Part shown: one piece after another, positions 18,219 through 27,431 of the stretch
How positions within the stretch are numbered: position 1 is the first letter of the stretch
Layout of the letters: each line of letters starts with the position of its first letter
Origin: UBA2638 sp046293135
GTDB lineage: Bacteria > Pseudomonadota > Alphaproteobacteria > Micavibrionales > Micavibrionaceae
Direction: 5' to 3'
DNA: 64,000 nucleotides
Assembly (NCBI GenBank): GCA_046293135.1
Contig: JBKBPR010000005.1
Span: forward strand, 1 to 64,000
Program-made: the position numbers and the translations under genes
Notes under the pieces: generated by a model
What the model was told of the DNA's origin: nothing
The model's database searches: none
What the model saw: only the letters and a program-made list of their open reading frames with translations

Positions 18219-18674
18219 ATGAGCACGAATAACCCGTTTACACAGTTCTTTTCTCAAAACGACTTCACAAAAGCGTTTGAGCAATATCAGACACTTCCTT
18301 TTGACCTGAAGGAAATCATGGAAAGCCACCGTAAAAATATGCAGGCTTTTTCTGAAGCGCAACAATTAGCCATGGAAAGCATGCAGGCTGTGGCGCAAAG
18401 ACAGACCGAGATCATGGCACAAATGATTCAGGACAACTCCGCTCTTGCGAAAGAAATGATGAGCGAAGGCTCACCGGAGCAAAAACTGGCCAAAAACGCT
18501 GACTTGCTGAAGAAATTCTACGAGAAGAACAGCACGAACTTCCAAGAGCTGGGCGATATGATCAGCAAATCCAACATCGCCGCCGGTAAGGTGCTGAACA
18601 AGCGCGTGAGCGCCAGCATGGGCGAGTTGAAAACAGCGATTGAAAAAGGCGCTGGCTCGAAAAAAGCCGCTTAA
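18219..18674 (+). CDS. Phasin family protein
   Basis: 151 residues of amphipathic helix with no signal peptide. The PFTQFFSQNDFTKAFEQYQTLPFD head and the SHRKNMQAFSEAQQLAMESMQAVAQRQTEIM helix are typical of alphaproteobacterial phasins. They coat polyhydroxyalkanoate granules or act as general surface-active proteins. The K/A-rich tail (GAGSKKAA) is like those of PHB phasins. It is monocistronic, with its own operator-bearing promoter and terminator. No PHA synthase is in the window. Confidence 0.88.
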   Translation: MSTNNPFTQFFSQNDFTKAFEQYQTLPFDLKEIMESHRKNMQAFSEAQQLAMESMQAVAQRQTEIMAQMIQDNSALAKEMMSEGSPEQKLAKNADLLKKFYEKNSTNFQELGDMISKSNIAAGKVLNKRVSASMGELKTAIEKGAGSKKAA

Positions 18675-18694
18675 TTGCGTTTTAAGACAATAAC

Positions 18695-18727
18695 AAAAGG
18701 CTGCCCTTAGACTGGCGGCCTTTTTTA
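18695..18727 (+). terminator. Terminator of the phasin gene
   Basis: AAAAGGCTGCC pairs with GGCGGCCTTTT, with one G·U pair, across a short loop and runs into TTTTTTATTTT. It lies 20 bases after the phasin stop. Confidence 0.88.
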
Positions 18728-18809
18728 TTTTTGGTTAAGATCGAAACTCTAGAATCAGAACCTTAACCAGAACTGCAACCATCCAAGACCATTAGTATTC
18801 AAGGCAAGT

Positions 18810-19151
18810 ATGAGCGATACCATTACATTTTCCGATTTCCACAAGGTCGATATTCGTGTCGGCACAATCATTGACGCGCAGGAATTCCCCGAAGCGCGCA
18901 ACCCCGCTTACAAGCTCTTTGTGGATTTCGGCGGCGAGATCGGCGTCAAGAAAACCTCCGCCCAGATTACGCAAAACTATACGCCGCAAACTCTGATCGG
19001 TATGCAAGTCGCGGCTGTTGTGAATTTTCCACCCAAGCAAATCGGCAAATTCATGTCGGAAATTCTGGTGTTGGGCTTCCCCGATGCGCAGGGCAATGTA
19101 ACGCTCGTCACCCCGACCCTGCCCGTCCCGAATGGCGGGCGTCTGTATTAA
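18810..19151 (+). CDS. csaA: CsaA-type tRNA-binding domain protein
   Basis: 113 residues, essentially a single EMAP/TRBP OB-fold. Family landmarks are FHKVDIRVGTI, NPAYKLFVDFG, SAQIT and VNFPPKQIGKFMSEILVLGF. CsaA is a dimeric protein with chaperone-like and tRNA-binding activity linked to protein export. It converges on the histidine kinase gene, whose stop lies 32 bases away. Confidence 0.93.
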   Translation: MSDTITFSDFHKVDIRVGTIIDAQEFPEARNPAYKLFVDFGGEIGVKKTSAQITQNYTPQTLIGMQVAAVVNFPPKQIGKFMSEILVLGFPDAQGNVTLVTPTLPVPNGGRLY

Positions 19152-19183
19152 TGAGCGCGTTGAGGGGGGCAGCAAGCCCCCAC

Positions 19184-20704
19184 CTATAGCGGCAGGCGCA
19201 TAACGACCTTCAAGCCGCCATGGGCGCTTTTTTCCAGCCAAATCCTGCCGCCGTGATTATGCACGATATCCATCACAATCGGCATTCCCAGCCCGACATT
19301 CCCCGATGAGGAACCGCGCGCGGGATCAAGCCTGAAAAACGGCTTGAACACATCCTCATAGCGATCTTCAGGGATTCCGGTACCGTCATCTTCAATCACG
19401 ATCTCAACGCGGTCTTCATCGACAATATCGGCGGAAATCCAGATATTTTTCGCATAACGCCCAGCATTATCGAGCAAATTGCGCATCGCCCGCTCCATCG
19501 CATGGGGGCGCAGCGGCATTGTAATGTAATCGGGAATCGTCCAATGCAACGCCGCAGCAGCCACAGCACCATCGCCAAGCCCATCGCCGCCCTGCCCGTC
19601 ACGCCGCGTCAATTGTGCGCGGATTTTATCCGTCAGCACGGTTAGCAGCATCACCGCCAGCGGCTCTTCTTCCTGCCCACGCACGAAATTCAAATAGCCG
19701 TCAATCATCACATTCATCTGGGCGATATCATCCTTCATCGCCTGCACATCCTCGCTATCGGGCATCATCTCCAGCGTCAGCTTCATCCGCGTCAGCGGTG
19801 TACGCAAATCATGCGAAACCCCCGCCAGCATGATCGTCCTTTGCGTCACCTGCCGTTTGATACGGCGGCGCATATCCAAAAAGGCTTGCCCTGCCTGCCG
19901 CACCTCGGCTGCGCCCTCGACCTTGAATTTCTGCACATCGCGGCCACGCCCAAACCATTCCGCCGCCACCGCCAGCCGCCTGATCGGCCTGATCTGGTTG
20001 CGCATGAACAAAACCGCCACAAGGCACAAAACAATCGAAGAACCGAACATCCAGATCAGGAAAATATGCCCCGAAGATGAATAAAAGCGCCGTTCAGGGA
20101 ACAACACATTCAGCACCCCGCCATCCAGCTGGATATTCACCTCGACCCATTTTTCCTCGAAATCGGCATGAATGAAAAACGGCCGGCGCAGCTGGGATTC
20201 CAGCTCGCGAGAAAGTGATTTAAGCGCGATAGATTTCCAGATAACGGGCTGGCCTGAAAAATCCTTATCCTCGATCAACGCACCCTTCTCATAGCTCATC
20301 AGGATATGTAGATTTTGCGCGACATAGCCCGTCATGCGTTCGATGGACTCATCATTCGCGCCATCCTCAATCGCCTTGACGATAATCGCGATTTCCCCCG
20401 CAACGGCAAAGGCCAGCCTGTTCAAAATGCGATCCCAGTGATTGTCCAGAAACACAATCGTCGAGATAATCTGGATCAACATAATCGGCGTCACAAGGAT
20501 CAACAGCGAGCGCCCGAGCAGCGAGCGCGGCAAAAACCGTTTGAGCCAGGATTTGCTTTTTGCTCTTTGTGCGCGGCCTTCCGCTTCCGCCGCGCCAGCC
20601 GCCTCCTTATCCCACGCGAAAGAGGCAAAGCGATCCTGATTCATATCGGGCGCATCTTTGGAGCTATCGGTTATCTGTGTTGCCGTATCGGTATTATTTG
20701 CCAT
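19184..20704 (-). CDS. EnvZ-type sensor histidine kinase
   Basis: 506 residues. A 60-residue cytosolic head is followed by a membrane helix (about 63-86), a short periplasmic loop (about 87-212), a second helix (213-234), a HAMP domain (about 235-287), and HisKA with H298 in GVSHDLRTPLTRMKL. The ATPase domain retains N (RNLLDNAGRY), G1 (DDGTGI) and G2 (GLGMPIV). The response regulator gene precedes it by 39 bases on the same strand, making a two-gene operon. The signal is unknown; EnvZ-like by architecture only. Confidence 0.93.
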   Translation of the reverse strand: MANNTDTATQITDSSKDAPDMNQDRFASFAWDKEAAGAAEAEGRAQRAKSKSWLKRFLPRSLLGRSLLILVTPIMLIQIISTIVFLDNHWDRILNRLAFAVAGEIAIIVKAIEDGANDESIERMTGYVAQNLHILMSYEKGALIEDKDFSGQPVIWKSIALKSLSRELESQLRRPFFIHADFEEKWVEVNIQLDGGVLNVLFPERRFYSSSGHIFLIWMFGSSIVLCLVAVLFMRNQIRPIRRLAVAAEWFGRGRDVQKFKVEGAAEVRQAGQAFLDMRRRIKRQVTQRTIMLAGVSHDLRTPLTRMKLTLEMMPDSEDVQAMKDDIAQMNVMIDGYLNFVRGQEEEPLAVMLLTVLTDKIRAQLTRRDGQGGDGLGDGAVAAAALHWTIPDYITMPLRPHAMERAMRNLLDNAGRYAKNIWISADIVDEDRVEIVIEDDGTGIPEDRYEDVFKPFFRLDPARGSSSGNVGLGMPIVMDIVHNHGGRIWLEKSAHGGLKVVMRLPL

Positions 20705-20743
20705 GGCTTATTCTCAAATCCGCTCCGTCTATACCCGCCTCGT

Positions 20744-21442
20744 CTAAATCCGCTCCGCCAGCAAAACATACCCCTTACCGCGCACGGTCAAAAGATATTT
20801 CGGCGCTTTGCTGTCTTCCTCGATTTTTCGCCGCAAGCGCGTTACCTGCACATCAACGGTGCGCTCTCCGGTATCAACGGCGCATAATTCCGCCAACTCC
20901 TCCCGCGATAGGGTTTCACCTTGCCGCGCCGCCAAAGCGCTCAGCAAGTTCACCTCCATCGTCGTTAGGCGTATCTCGCCCTCAGGGGAGTCCAGCAATT
21001 GCCGCGCCTCATCAAACACCAACGTCCCGATGCGAAAGCGCCCTTTGCCGCTTTCCTCCTTGCGGTTGCGCTTTAAAATCACCTGAAGCCGCATCAACAA
21101 TTCTTGCGGCTCGAACGGCTTCACCAGATAATCATCGGCGCCGGCCTCAAAGCCCTTCATCTTATCGCCCAACTCGCCCAAGGCGGTCAGCATGATTGCG
21201 GGCGGCGTTACAAGGGTTTTATTGCGCTGGCGCTCCTCCAGAAACTCAATGCCGCTTTGCCCCGGCATCATCACATCGACAATCATCGCATCAAAGACAA
21301 AGCTTTCGAGCAGAACCGAAGCCTCCGCCGCATTCTCGGCGCGCAGCGTGGTATAGCCGCGTTCTTGCAAATAACGACAGATCAGGGCGGCAATGCGCTT
21401 ATCATCGTCAATTACAAGTATATGGTCGCTTTGCGTTTGCAT
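20744..21442 (-). CDS. OmpR-family response regulator
   Basis: 232 residues. The receiver domain has an acidic pocket IDDDKR, phosphoacceptor D56 (VDVMMPG), T86 and K108 (KPF). The C-terminal winged helix is of the OmpR/PhoB kind (LTTMEVNLLSALAARQGETLSREEL, then VDVQVTRLRRKIEED). It is the first gene of the operon with the kinase at 19184-20704. The receiver closely follows the alphaproteobacterial PetR/OmpR pattern, but the regulon cannot be inferred. Confidence 0.94.
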   Translation of the reverse strand: MQTQSDHILVIDDDKRIAALICRYLQERGYTTLRAENAAEASVLLESFVFDAMIVDVMMPGQSGIEFLEERQRNKTLVTPPAIMLTALGELGDKMKGFEAGADDYLVKPFEPQELLMRLQVILKRNRKEESGKGRFRIGTLVFDEARQLLDSPEGEIRLTTMEVNLLSALAARQGETLSREELAELCAVDTGERTVDVQVTRLRRKIEEDSKAPKYLLTVRGKGYVLLAERI

Positions 21443-21593
21443 AAATCCGTTTACAAATGTGTTATTTTACGCATACTAATGAGCGTGAATTTTTACACCG
21501 TATATCAATTTTCCTGTATATTAAACTGGCAAACGGTAGAACGGTCTAAAAACCGCAAAATTCGTAACAATGATAAAAAAAGATGAGGCTAAA

Positions 21594-22502
21594 ATGGCGG
21601 GTATTCCCTTTGATCAGCGCGAAGGCAAGATCATTCTTGATGGGGCAATTGTAGAGTGGAAAGACGCGAAAATTCACGTCCTGACCCATGCTTTGCATTA
21701 CGCCAGCTGCGTGTTTGAGGGCGAGCGTTCTTATAACGGTGTTATCTTCAAGAGCCATGAACATTCCTTGCGCTTGGAAAAATCCGCAAAAATCCTTGGC
21801 CTCACTTTGCCGATGAGCGCGGAAGAGATTACAAAAACCAAAGCCGAGCTGTTAAAGCTGAACAATATCGTTGATGGCTATGTCAGGGTTTTTGCATGGC
21901 GCGGGTCGGAGCAAATGGGCGTTTCGGCGCAGGCAACCAAAACCCATATGGCGTTTTGCTGTTGGGAGTGGCCGAGCTACTTTTCCGAAGAAAAGCGCGA
22001 AAAAGGCCTCTCGCTGATTACGGCGCAATATAGACGCCCTGCCCCTGATACCGCGCCAACACAGGCCAAGGCGGCTGGGCTTTACATGATTTGCACAATC
22101 TCCAAACACGCCGCCGAGGCCGCTGGCCATGACGATGCGATGATGCTGGATTATCGCGGTTATGTGGCCGAGGCGACGGGCGCAAATATCTTCTTTATCA
22201 AGGGCAATGAAATCCACACCCCTACGCCGGATTGCTTTTTGAACGGCCTTACCCGCCAAACCGCTATCGCACTGGCCAAGGATAAGGGTTACACGCTGAT
22301 CGAACGTCACATCATGCCCGATGAAATCGGCGGGTTTGATGAGTGCTTTTTGACGGGATCAGCCGCAGAAATCGCCGCCGTCGGCAGCATCGACCAGCAC
22401 AAATACACTGTCGGGCCTGTTGTCCGTGATATCCGCAGCGCGTACGAGGATCTGGTGCGCGGTGTTGAGCCTGCTGCACAATCCGCTGCAAAAGGCGGCT
22501 AA
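21594..22502 (+). CDS. ilvE: Branched-chain amino acid aminotransferase
   Basis: 302 residues from ATG 21594, chosen over an ATG eight codons earlier because GATGAGG lies six bases before it. This PLP enzyme transfers the amino group in the last step of valine, leucine and isoleucine synthesis. The fold class IV signature is plain: AKAAGLYMICTISKHAAEA carries the PLP lysine, and LDYRGYVAEATGANIFF and ECFLTGSAAEIAAV form the cofactor and substrate pocket. The tail AAQSAAKGG is short and disordered. It diverges from the OmpR-type gene. Confidence 0.95.
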   Translation: MAGIPFDQREGKIILDGAIVEWKDAKIHVLTHALHYASCVFEGERSYNGVIFKSHEHSLRLEKSAKILGLTLPMSAEEITKTKAELLKLNNIVDGYVRVFAWRGSEQMGVSAQATKTHMAFCCWEWPSYFSEEKREKGLSLITAQYRRPAPDTAPTQAKAAGLYMICTISKHAAEAAGHDDAMMLDYRGYVAEATGANIFFIKGNEIHTPTPDCFLNGLTRQTAIALAKDKGYTLIERHIMPDEIGGFDECFLTGSAAEIAAVGSIDQHKYTVGPVVRDIRSAYEDLVRGVEPAAQSAAKGG

Positions 22503-22517
22503 TACCCGCTCAAAAAT

Positions 22518-22546
22518 TGACAAAACCGCTCTAAAAATGCATAATG
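22518..22546 (+). promoter_or_regulatory. Consensus-like promoter ahead of the 1081-residue gene
   Basis: TTGACA (22518) and CATAAT (22541) are separated by exactly 17 bases, close to the sigma-70 consensus. The site lies about 90 bases before the start at 22639, suggesting that the orphan gene is transcribed alone and well. Confidence 0.65.
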
Positions 22547-22638
22547 TACGAAAATAAAACAATAATTTAACGGTAATAGTGTATTTTTAATAAGCTCGTA
22601 AATCATAACAAAAATATGAGCTTTGTAATTGGGTGGTG

Positions 22639-25600
22639 ATGGCTGAACAATCAATACATCCGTATATTTTAGCTCATATCCGCTTAAATGCGGATGTGAT
22701 AGCGCGTTATTTGTTCTTGGATGATAGCGGAAATCCAATCACAAATGGCACGCAGCTTCATGAGCGCTTGCGCCCGCTGCTGGCCGCTATTCCCGATATT
22801 GATGCAAATGACGGGCGCTGGCGGCTCTCCACACTGGTGAGAGATCTAAATAGCAATCCGGGCAATCTCGACGAACGCGATATCAACAATCTCAGGCGCT
22901 TGACGGAAGAGTTCCTCAAGGATGAAACGCTCTCCCCCGAGCTTTTGGAGTTAGTGGCGCAGCTGCATATATTCAAAACGCTTGGCGCTGATGCTGTTAT
23001 TCCCGTCGGAGAAACGGCGATTGAGCATATAAACACTGTTGGGATGAGGGAATTTTTCCAATACCTCGTTCACGGCGACTCGCCAAGCCAACCAAAGCCA
23101 CACTGGTCAAATGTTCCGGCTTATCAGCTTGAAAACCCGACCTTGATGCCGACGGAAGATGACGCCTTCATGCAAGCGCTTTCAGCCGTTATCACGCAAA
23201 TCCAGACCGATATGCGCACAATGGGCGTGAACCAGCCCCCGCCGACTGCGACGAACGGCTTTTTCAGCGATGAAACTTTTTACGAGCCCTCAAGGCTATT
23301 GCAATTTATAGATCACGCCATGCAGCCTTTAGGCGATAGCACCGAATTGCAAGCGATCAGAGCAATAGAGGATATTGAGGAGAGAATCGAAGCATATAGC
23401 GCTTATATTGCCGCATCGCCCTTAAGCAATTCCGCGCGCCAAGCCCTGCTTGAAACCCTTGACAAATTCGGCCCTGATCAAAGCTTTGAGACGCATATCA
23501 CCGCCGCCCGTGCTCTCGGATTGGTCGATGACCTGACATATAGCCGCGCATTGCTCAGAACGATCAGCGATGTCGGCAATGACCGTAGCGGTACTTTGGG
23601 CGAAGAAACCATGCGCTACCTGCCCTATTACCTTGCCTATATTCGAGAGAACCCCGGCGCCGTATCGCCAGAGATGCAAACACGTGCCAGAGAATTCTCA
23701 GGCCTCTTCCTTTCACTTTATCAGGATGAGCGCATCTCTGATCCGCTCAGACAATCCCTCGAGGCTGAATTAGAGGCTCGTTCCGGCGAGCCGCCCGGCG
23801 CTATGCCGCCGCCAGCGGAAGCACCGGACCCAACAGATCAGCCGCCTATAGACCGCACCCGCCCCGAATTCATCGAATCTATGCAGGTTCTGGCGCGTAT
23901 GGCCGCAACAAACGGTATCCCCGTCGCAATTCCTACAAATATCAACAACCCGCTCAGCCTGAACGGTGTTGAATCCGCTCATTTCAACGAAGCCTATCAG
24001 CGCGGAATGCGCGATGTCTTCAACCGTAATATTGACCGAATTTTCGGCGCACCCGACTCCGCCCCTGGCTATGTCACTGATGCCGAAAGCGCATTACAAT
24101 ATTTCTTGTTTGACTCCGAAAACCGCGCTTACGAATTCAGGGAGCAGCCTGACGGAACATCGGCGCTATTCCGCATTGAGCAAAACGGAACTTCCACACA
24201 AATACCACAATCGGAAACGCCGCTATTAACGGCATATAGGCTCAACGAAGACGGATCAATCTCAGGATTTTTGCGCGATCGTGACGGAAAACTATACGAA
24301 TATGATGACAATCTTCGTCCTATGCTTTTGCCTGAAGATCGTTTTAATTTTGATGTCGCGCATCCGAACGAAGTCACACAGCAATTATTACGCAGACTTG
24401 CCGAAAGAGAATGGTCGGAATTTGCCGAAAGATTTGACGGATATACAACGCTTACGGCAATGCCAGCGGCCAGCGAAATCCCCGATCATATGCAAGATTT
24501 GTCCGAACAGCTCCGTGAACGGATCAGGCAGTATTACGAAGATCGCGGCCTTACACTGACCGATGAAGAAACAAATGCCATTTATTCCGACCTCAGAAGC
24601 GGCCAATACTCTCAAAGCGATTTAATGCGCAAATTGAACACGCAAACCCCGCAGGAAAATGCGGCGGCCACTGAAATGTTTATGTTCCTGAGCCAAATGC
24701 AAGCGCTCAATGATCTCCAGCAAACATTGGCATTGCGTGATTACACAAATTTCGCGCGTGACGGTCAACTGCCGAGCGGTACACAACTTACCGCTGCTCC
24801 GCGTTTTAATTTCGAATGGCAGATTGATTGGAATAGCGGTGTTTTCAGCTGGCAAAACGAGCGAGAGTTCCGCGTTTTAGGGCCTGAAATCACTGCGGCA
24901 TATTATGACGGCACAACGGTTACAACCGATATGTTCACCGACCCTTATGCGCAATCTTACATCGCCATGAACGGTTGGAGCGGCGAAATGGACTATCTTC
25001 AGGTCGCACAAACCGCACGTGCGCTGATGCTGAAACAATCCGCAGACCGTCACGGCATCGACGACCCGAATAGTGATGAAGCCAGAGCCGCCTTTCTGGA
25101 GGACTATCGCAACGGCCATTACCACCTGCACGATATTGATATATTTCTGCAAGCATTTGACGTTGATGAGAATAATCGTGTTCGCGTGCGAAGCGAGCAT
25201 GATCGCAACAGCTATGCCCCCGGTGCCTTAAACGATACGGCAGACCTCAGACATCGTTCACAGTTATTCAATGAGGCTTTCGGGCAACCCAGAGAGGTTT
25301 TGCAAGCTGATGGCACGACAAGAACAGTAAGTTCGACTTTGACCGTTGAAGAAGCAACCATGATGGTTATGAAAGATCCGGTATTCAGGCACAGGCTGGG
25401 CTATGACCGCGCACGCTTCGATCTGAGCTATGAAGAACTTCTGGAGCGTCACGGGTCTGTTATCTCCAGAGAGGTGGAGAACATGATGAATAACAGCTCC
25501 CTCTTTATGCTTTTCCGCTGGCCAGATTCAGGGAGTCCGCAAGCTGATATGCCGTCGATTTTTGAGCAGCGCTATAGAATGCGCCTTGAAGAGCGAAGAG

Positions 25601-25884
25601 AGCTTGAGTTTAAAAGAGTTTATGGCGTTGTACGTGAAGCCGAGGACAGCCCGATCACACAAGCCGAGCCAAATCCGCTTGATGAGATTATCCCCGCTGC
25701 TGCGCCTGACGAAGAAGAGCCGGAGCAAAGAGGCTCGCTCAACGGTGATGCGGATGCGCCAACCACGACAGCAGCGGCCCTGCAGGCAACAATCTCCGAG
25801 ATTACAGGGCAAGACCCGGTTGACGATACGTCCACAATTGCCGGTTACACGCCAAACCAAAATCCTGCCGTGTTGCGCTTGTGA
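22639..25884 (+). CDS. Large cytosolic-type protein of unknown family
   Basis: 1081 residues from ATG 22639 (two in-frame GTG codons precede it and the ribosome site is weak). No signal peptide, membrane helix or repeat motif is seen. The sequence is acidic and rich in D, E, R and Q. Residues about 1-385 are helical, about 387-405 are a Pro-rich linker (PPPAEAPDPTDQPP), 410-640 are mixed, 640-960 are helical and beta, and the last 60 are a disordered tail. I recognise no enzyme motif. It has its own promoter and no operon partner, and the repeat cassette follows directly. An effector, structural or phage-derived origin are all possible. Confidence 0.75.
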   Translation: MAEQSIHPYILAHIRLNADVIARYLFLDDSGNPITNGTQLHERLRPLLAAIPDIDANDGRWRLSTLVRDLNSNPGNLDERDINNLRRLTEEFLKDETLSPELLELVAQLHIFKTLGADAVIPVGETAIEHINTVGMREFFQYLVHGDSPSQPKPHWSNVPAYQLENPTLMPTEDDAFMQALSAVITQIQTDMRTMGVNQPPPTATNGFFSDETFYEPSRLLQFIDHAMQPLGDSTELQAIRAIEDIEERIEAYSAYIAASPLSNSARQALLETLDKFGPDQSFETHITAARALGLVDDLTYSRALLRTISDVGNDRSGTLGEETMRYLPYYLAYIRENPGAVSPEMQTRAREFSGLFLSLYQDERISDPLRQSLEAELEARSGEPPGAMPPPAEAPDPTDQPPIDRTRPEFIESMQVLARMAATNGIPVAIPTNINNPLSLNGVESAHFNEAYQRGMRDVFNRNIDRIFGAPDSAPGYVTDAESALQYFLFDSENRAYEFREQPDGTSALFRIEQNGTSTQIPQSETPLLTAYRLNEDGSISGFLRDRDGKLYEYDDNLRPMLLPEDRFNFDVAHPNEVTQQLLRRLAEREWSEFAERFDGYTTLTAMPAASEIPDHMQDLSEQLRERIRQYYEDRGLTLTDEETNAIYSDLRSGQYSQSDLMRKLNTQTPQENAAATEMFMFLSQMQALNDLQQTLALRDYTNFARDGQLPSGTQLTAAPRFNFEWQIDWNSGVFSWQNEREFRVLGPEITAAYYDGTTVTTDMFTDPYAQSYIAMNGWSGEMDYLQVAQTARALMLKQSADRHGIDDPNSDEARAAFLEDYRNGHYHLHDIDIFLQAFDVDENNRVRVRSEHDRNSYAPGALNDTADLRHRSQLFNEAFGQPREVLQADGTTRTVSSTLTVEEATMMVMKDPVFRHRLGYDRARFDLSYEELLERHGSVISREVENMMNNSSLFMLFRWPDSGSPQADMPSIFEQRYRMRLEERRELEFKRVYGVVREAEDSPITQAEPNPLDEIIPAAAPDEEEPEQRGSLNGDADAPTTTAAALQATISEITGQDPVDDTSTIAGYTPNQNPAVLRL

Positions 25885-25980
25885 TAGATTGGCTGCTTTA
25901 AAGCCCCCTTGACATTATAGGAATTTTGTCACATCATGGTTTTGGTTCAAGGGCGAATTGCGCCTGCACTAAACTGTGTC

Positions 25981-26000
25981 ATTCCGGCGAAAGCCGGAAT
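25981..26000. repeat. REP-like palindrome, second copy
   Basis: Identical in sequence to 135-154: ATTCCGGC, GAAA loop, GCCGGAAT. Preceded by GTC and followed by CTAG instead of CCAG. Confidence 0.9.
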
Positions 26001-26130
26001 CTAGGGCTTTTTTACCACCAAGACACCAAGTCACCACCGCCATTGTCAGCACCTCCCTCACTTTTATTTCTACTCATCCTCGCCTTCCCCAGTGGCGCAT
26101 TATGCAAAATGTATACAGCGCAACCAAAAA

Positions 26131-26231
26131 CAACTGGGGCGAGTGGGGCAAGCGGGGCGAAACGCCTGTAACCTACTGAAATATAAAACAAACCTTTCGC
26201 CCCACTTAAAGCTTGAGAGTGGGGCGAAACT
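26131..26231. repeat. GTGGGGCGAA module, copy 2
   Basis: Same layout as 484-594: CAACTGGGGCGAGTGGGGC, a spacer with CTACTGAAATATAAAACAAACC, the inverted TTTCGCCCCACTTAAAGCT, and one terminal GTGGGGCGAAACT. One direct unit is missing relative to copy 1. Confidence 0.85.
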
Positions 26232-26243
26232 CAGATCCTAAAA

Positions 26244-27344
26244 TTACACATTAAAGCGGAACAGGATAACATCGCCATCATTGACGATATATTCCTTGCC
26301 TTCCTGACGGAGTTTTCCGGCATCCTTTGCGCCCTGCTCGCCTTTGGTGGCGATGTAATCATCAAAGGCAATGACCTCGGCCTTGATAAAGCCGCGCTGG
26401 AAGTCGGAATGAATAACGCCCGCAGCTTCCGGCGCTTTCATGCCCTTGCGGATCGTCCAGGCGCGTGCCTCTTTCGGCCCTGCGGTGAAATAGGTCTTCA
26501 GCCCCAACAGCTCATAACCCGCGCGGATAATACGGTTCAGCCCAGGCTCGCTTAAACCCATTGTGGCCAGAAACTCGGCCTTTTCCTCTTCAGTATCCAG
26601 CTGGGCAATCTCCGCCTCAATCGAAGCGCAGATGATCACGCTTTGCGCGCCTTGCGCTTGCGCCATCGCGGCGACCTTTTGCGTCAGCGCGTTGCCCTCG
26701 GCGGCATCGGCCTCGGACACATTGCACACAAACAAAACAGGCTTGAGCGTAATCATCCCGAACGTCTTGGCGATTGCAAGCTCATCAGCATCAAGGCCAA
26801 CCGCGCGGGCGGGTTTCCCCTCGTCAAGCACAGCCTTGATTTTAAGCATCAGGTCATGCTGCGCTTTGGCTTCTTTATCCGCGCCCTTGGCCTTCCGCGC
26901 GACATTGGCGATTTGCTTTTCAAGGCTCTCCATATCGGCGATCAAAAGCTCGGTATCAATCGTTTCCGCATCGCGCAGCGGATCAACCGAGCCTTCAACA
27001 TGAGTGACGTCGCCATCCTCAAAGCAGCGCAGAACATGGATAATCGCATCGGTCTGGCGGATATTGCCGAGGAACTGATTGCCCAGCCCCTCGCCCTTGC
27101 TCGCGCCTTTGACCAGCCCCGCAATGTCCACAAATTCAAGCTGGGCAGGAATAATGCTCGCCGAGCCGGCAAATGTGGCGATTTGCTGAAGCCGCGTATC
27201 AGGCACGGAAACCCGCCCGACATTCGGTTCAATCGTGCAGAACGGAAAATTGGCCGCCTGCGCCGCCGCCGTTGCCGTTAACGCGTTGAACAAGGTCGAT
27301 TTCCCGACATTCGGCAAGCCGACAATTCCACAATTAAAACCCAT
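26244..27344 (-). CDS. ychF: Redox-regulated ATPase YchF
   Basis: 366 residues, the standard size. It is an Obg-like P-loop protein that binds ATP rather than GTP and associates with ribosomes. The Walker A motif GLPNVGKST lies at 9-17, switch region VDIAGLVKGASKGEGLGNQFL at about 72-92, and a C-terminal TGS domain ends in VNDGDVILFRFNV. It is the last gene of the minus-strand run prs–rplY–pth–ychF, the usual alphaproteobacterial order, and lies about 85 bases beyond pth. Confidence 0.97.
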   Translation of the reverse strand: MGFNCGIVGLPNVGKSTLFNALTATAAAQAANFPFCTIEPNVGRVSVPDTRLQQIATFAGSASIIPAQLEFVDIAGLVKGASKGEGLGNQFLGNIRQTDAIIHVLRCFEDGDVTHVEGSVDPLRDAETIDTELLIADMESLEKQIANVARKAKGADKEAKAQHDLMLKIKAVLDEGKPARAVGLDADELAIAKTFGMITLKPVLFVCNVSEADAAEGNALTQKVAAMAQAQGAQSVIICASIEAEIAQLDTEEEKAEFLATMGLSEPGLNRIIRAGYELLGLKTYFTAGPKEARAWTIRKGMKAPEAAGVIHSDFQRGFIKAEVIAFDDYIATKGEQGAKDAGKLRQEGKEYIVNDGDVILFRFNV

Positions 27345-27431
27345 CTTAAAAACCCTTCAAACTTTTTAACTTCACATTACTTCAAAACAATGCCGCTTAG
27401 GACAGCAGCAGGACAGCAGCCAATCAAACAC

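Larger units (their letters stand above)
25908..26231. repeat. Composite intergenic repeat cassette, short copy
   Basis: This 324-base segment repeats the order seen at 22-594: TTGACA-led leader ending GAATTGCGCCT (25908-25966), the identical 20-base palindrome (25981-26000), a CCACCAAGACACCAAG repeat (26014-26030), a non-matching middle, and the GTGGGGC module (26131-26231). The CCACAGAG element and the second palindrome are missing. It ends 13 bases from the ychF stop. No gene is visible here. Confidence 0.85.

Noticed and set aside
26643..27281. Long frame opposite ychF
   Set aside because: ychF is a near-perfect family member across the same bases; the opposite frame has no recognised features.
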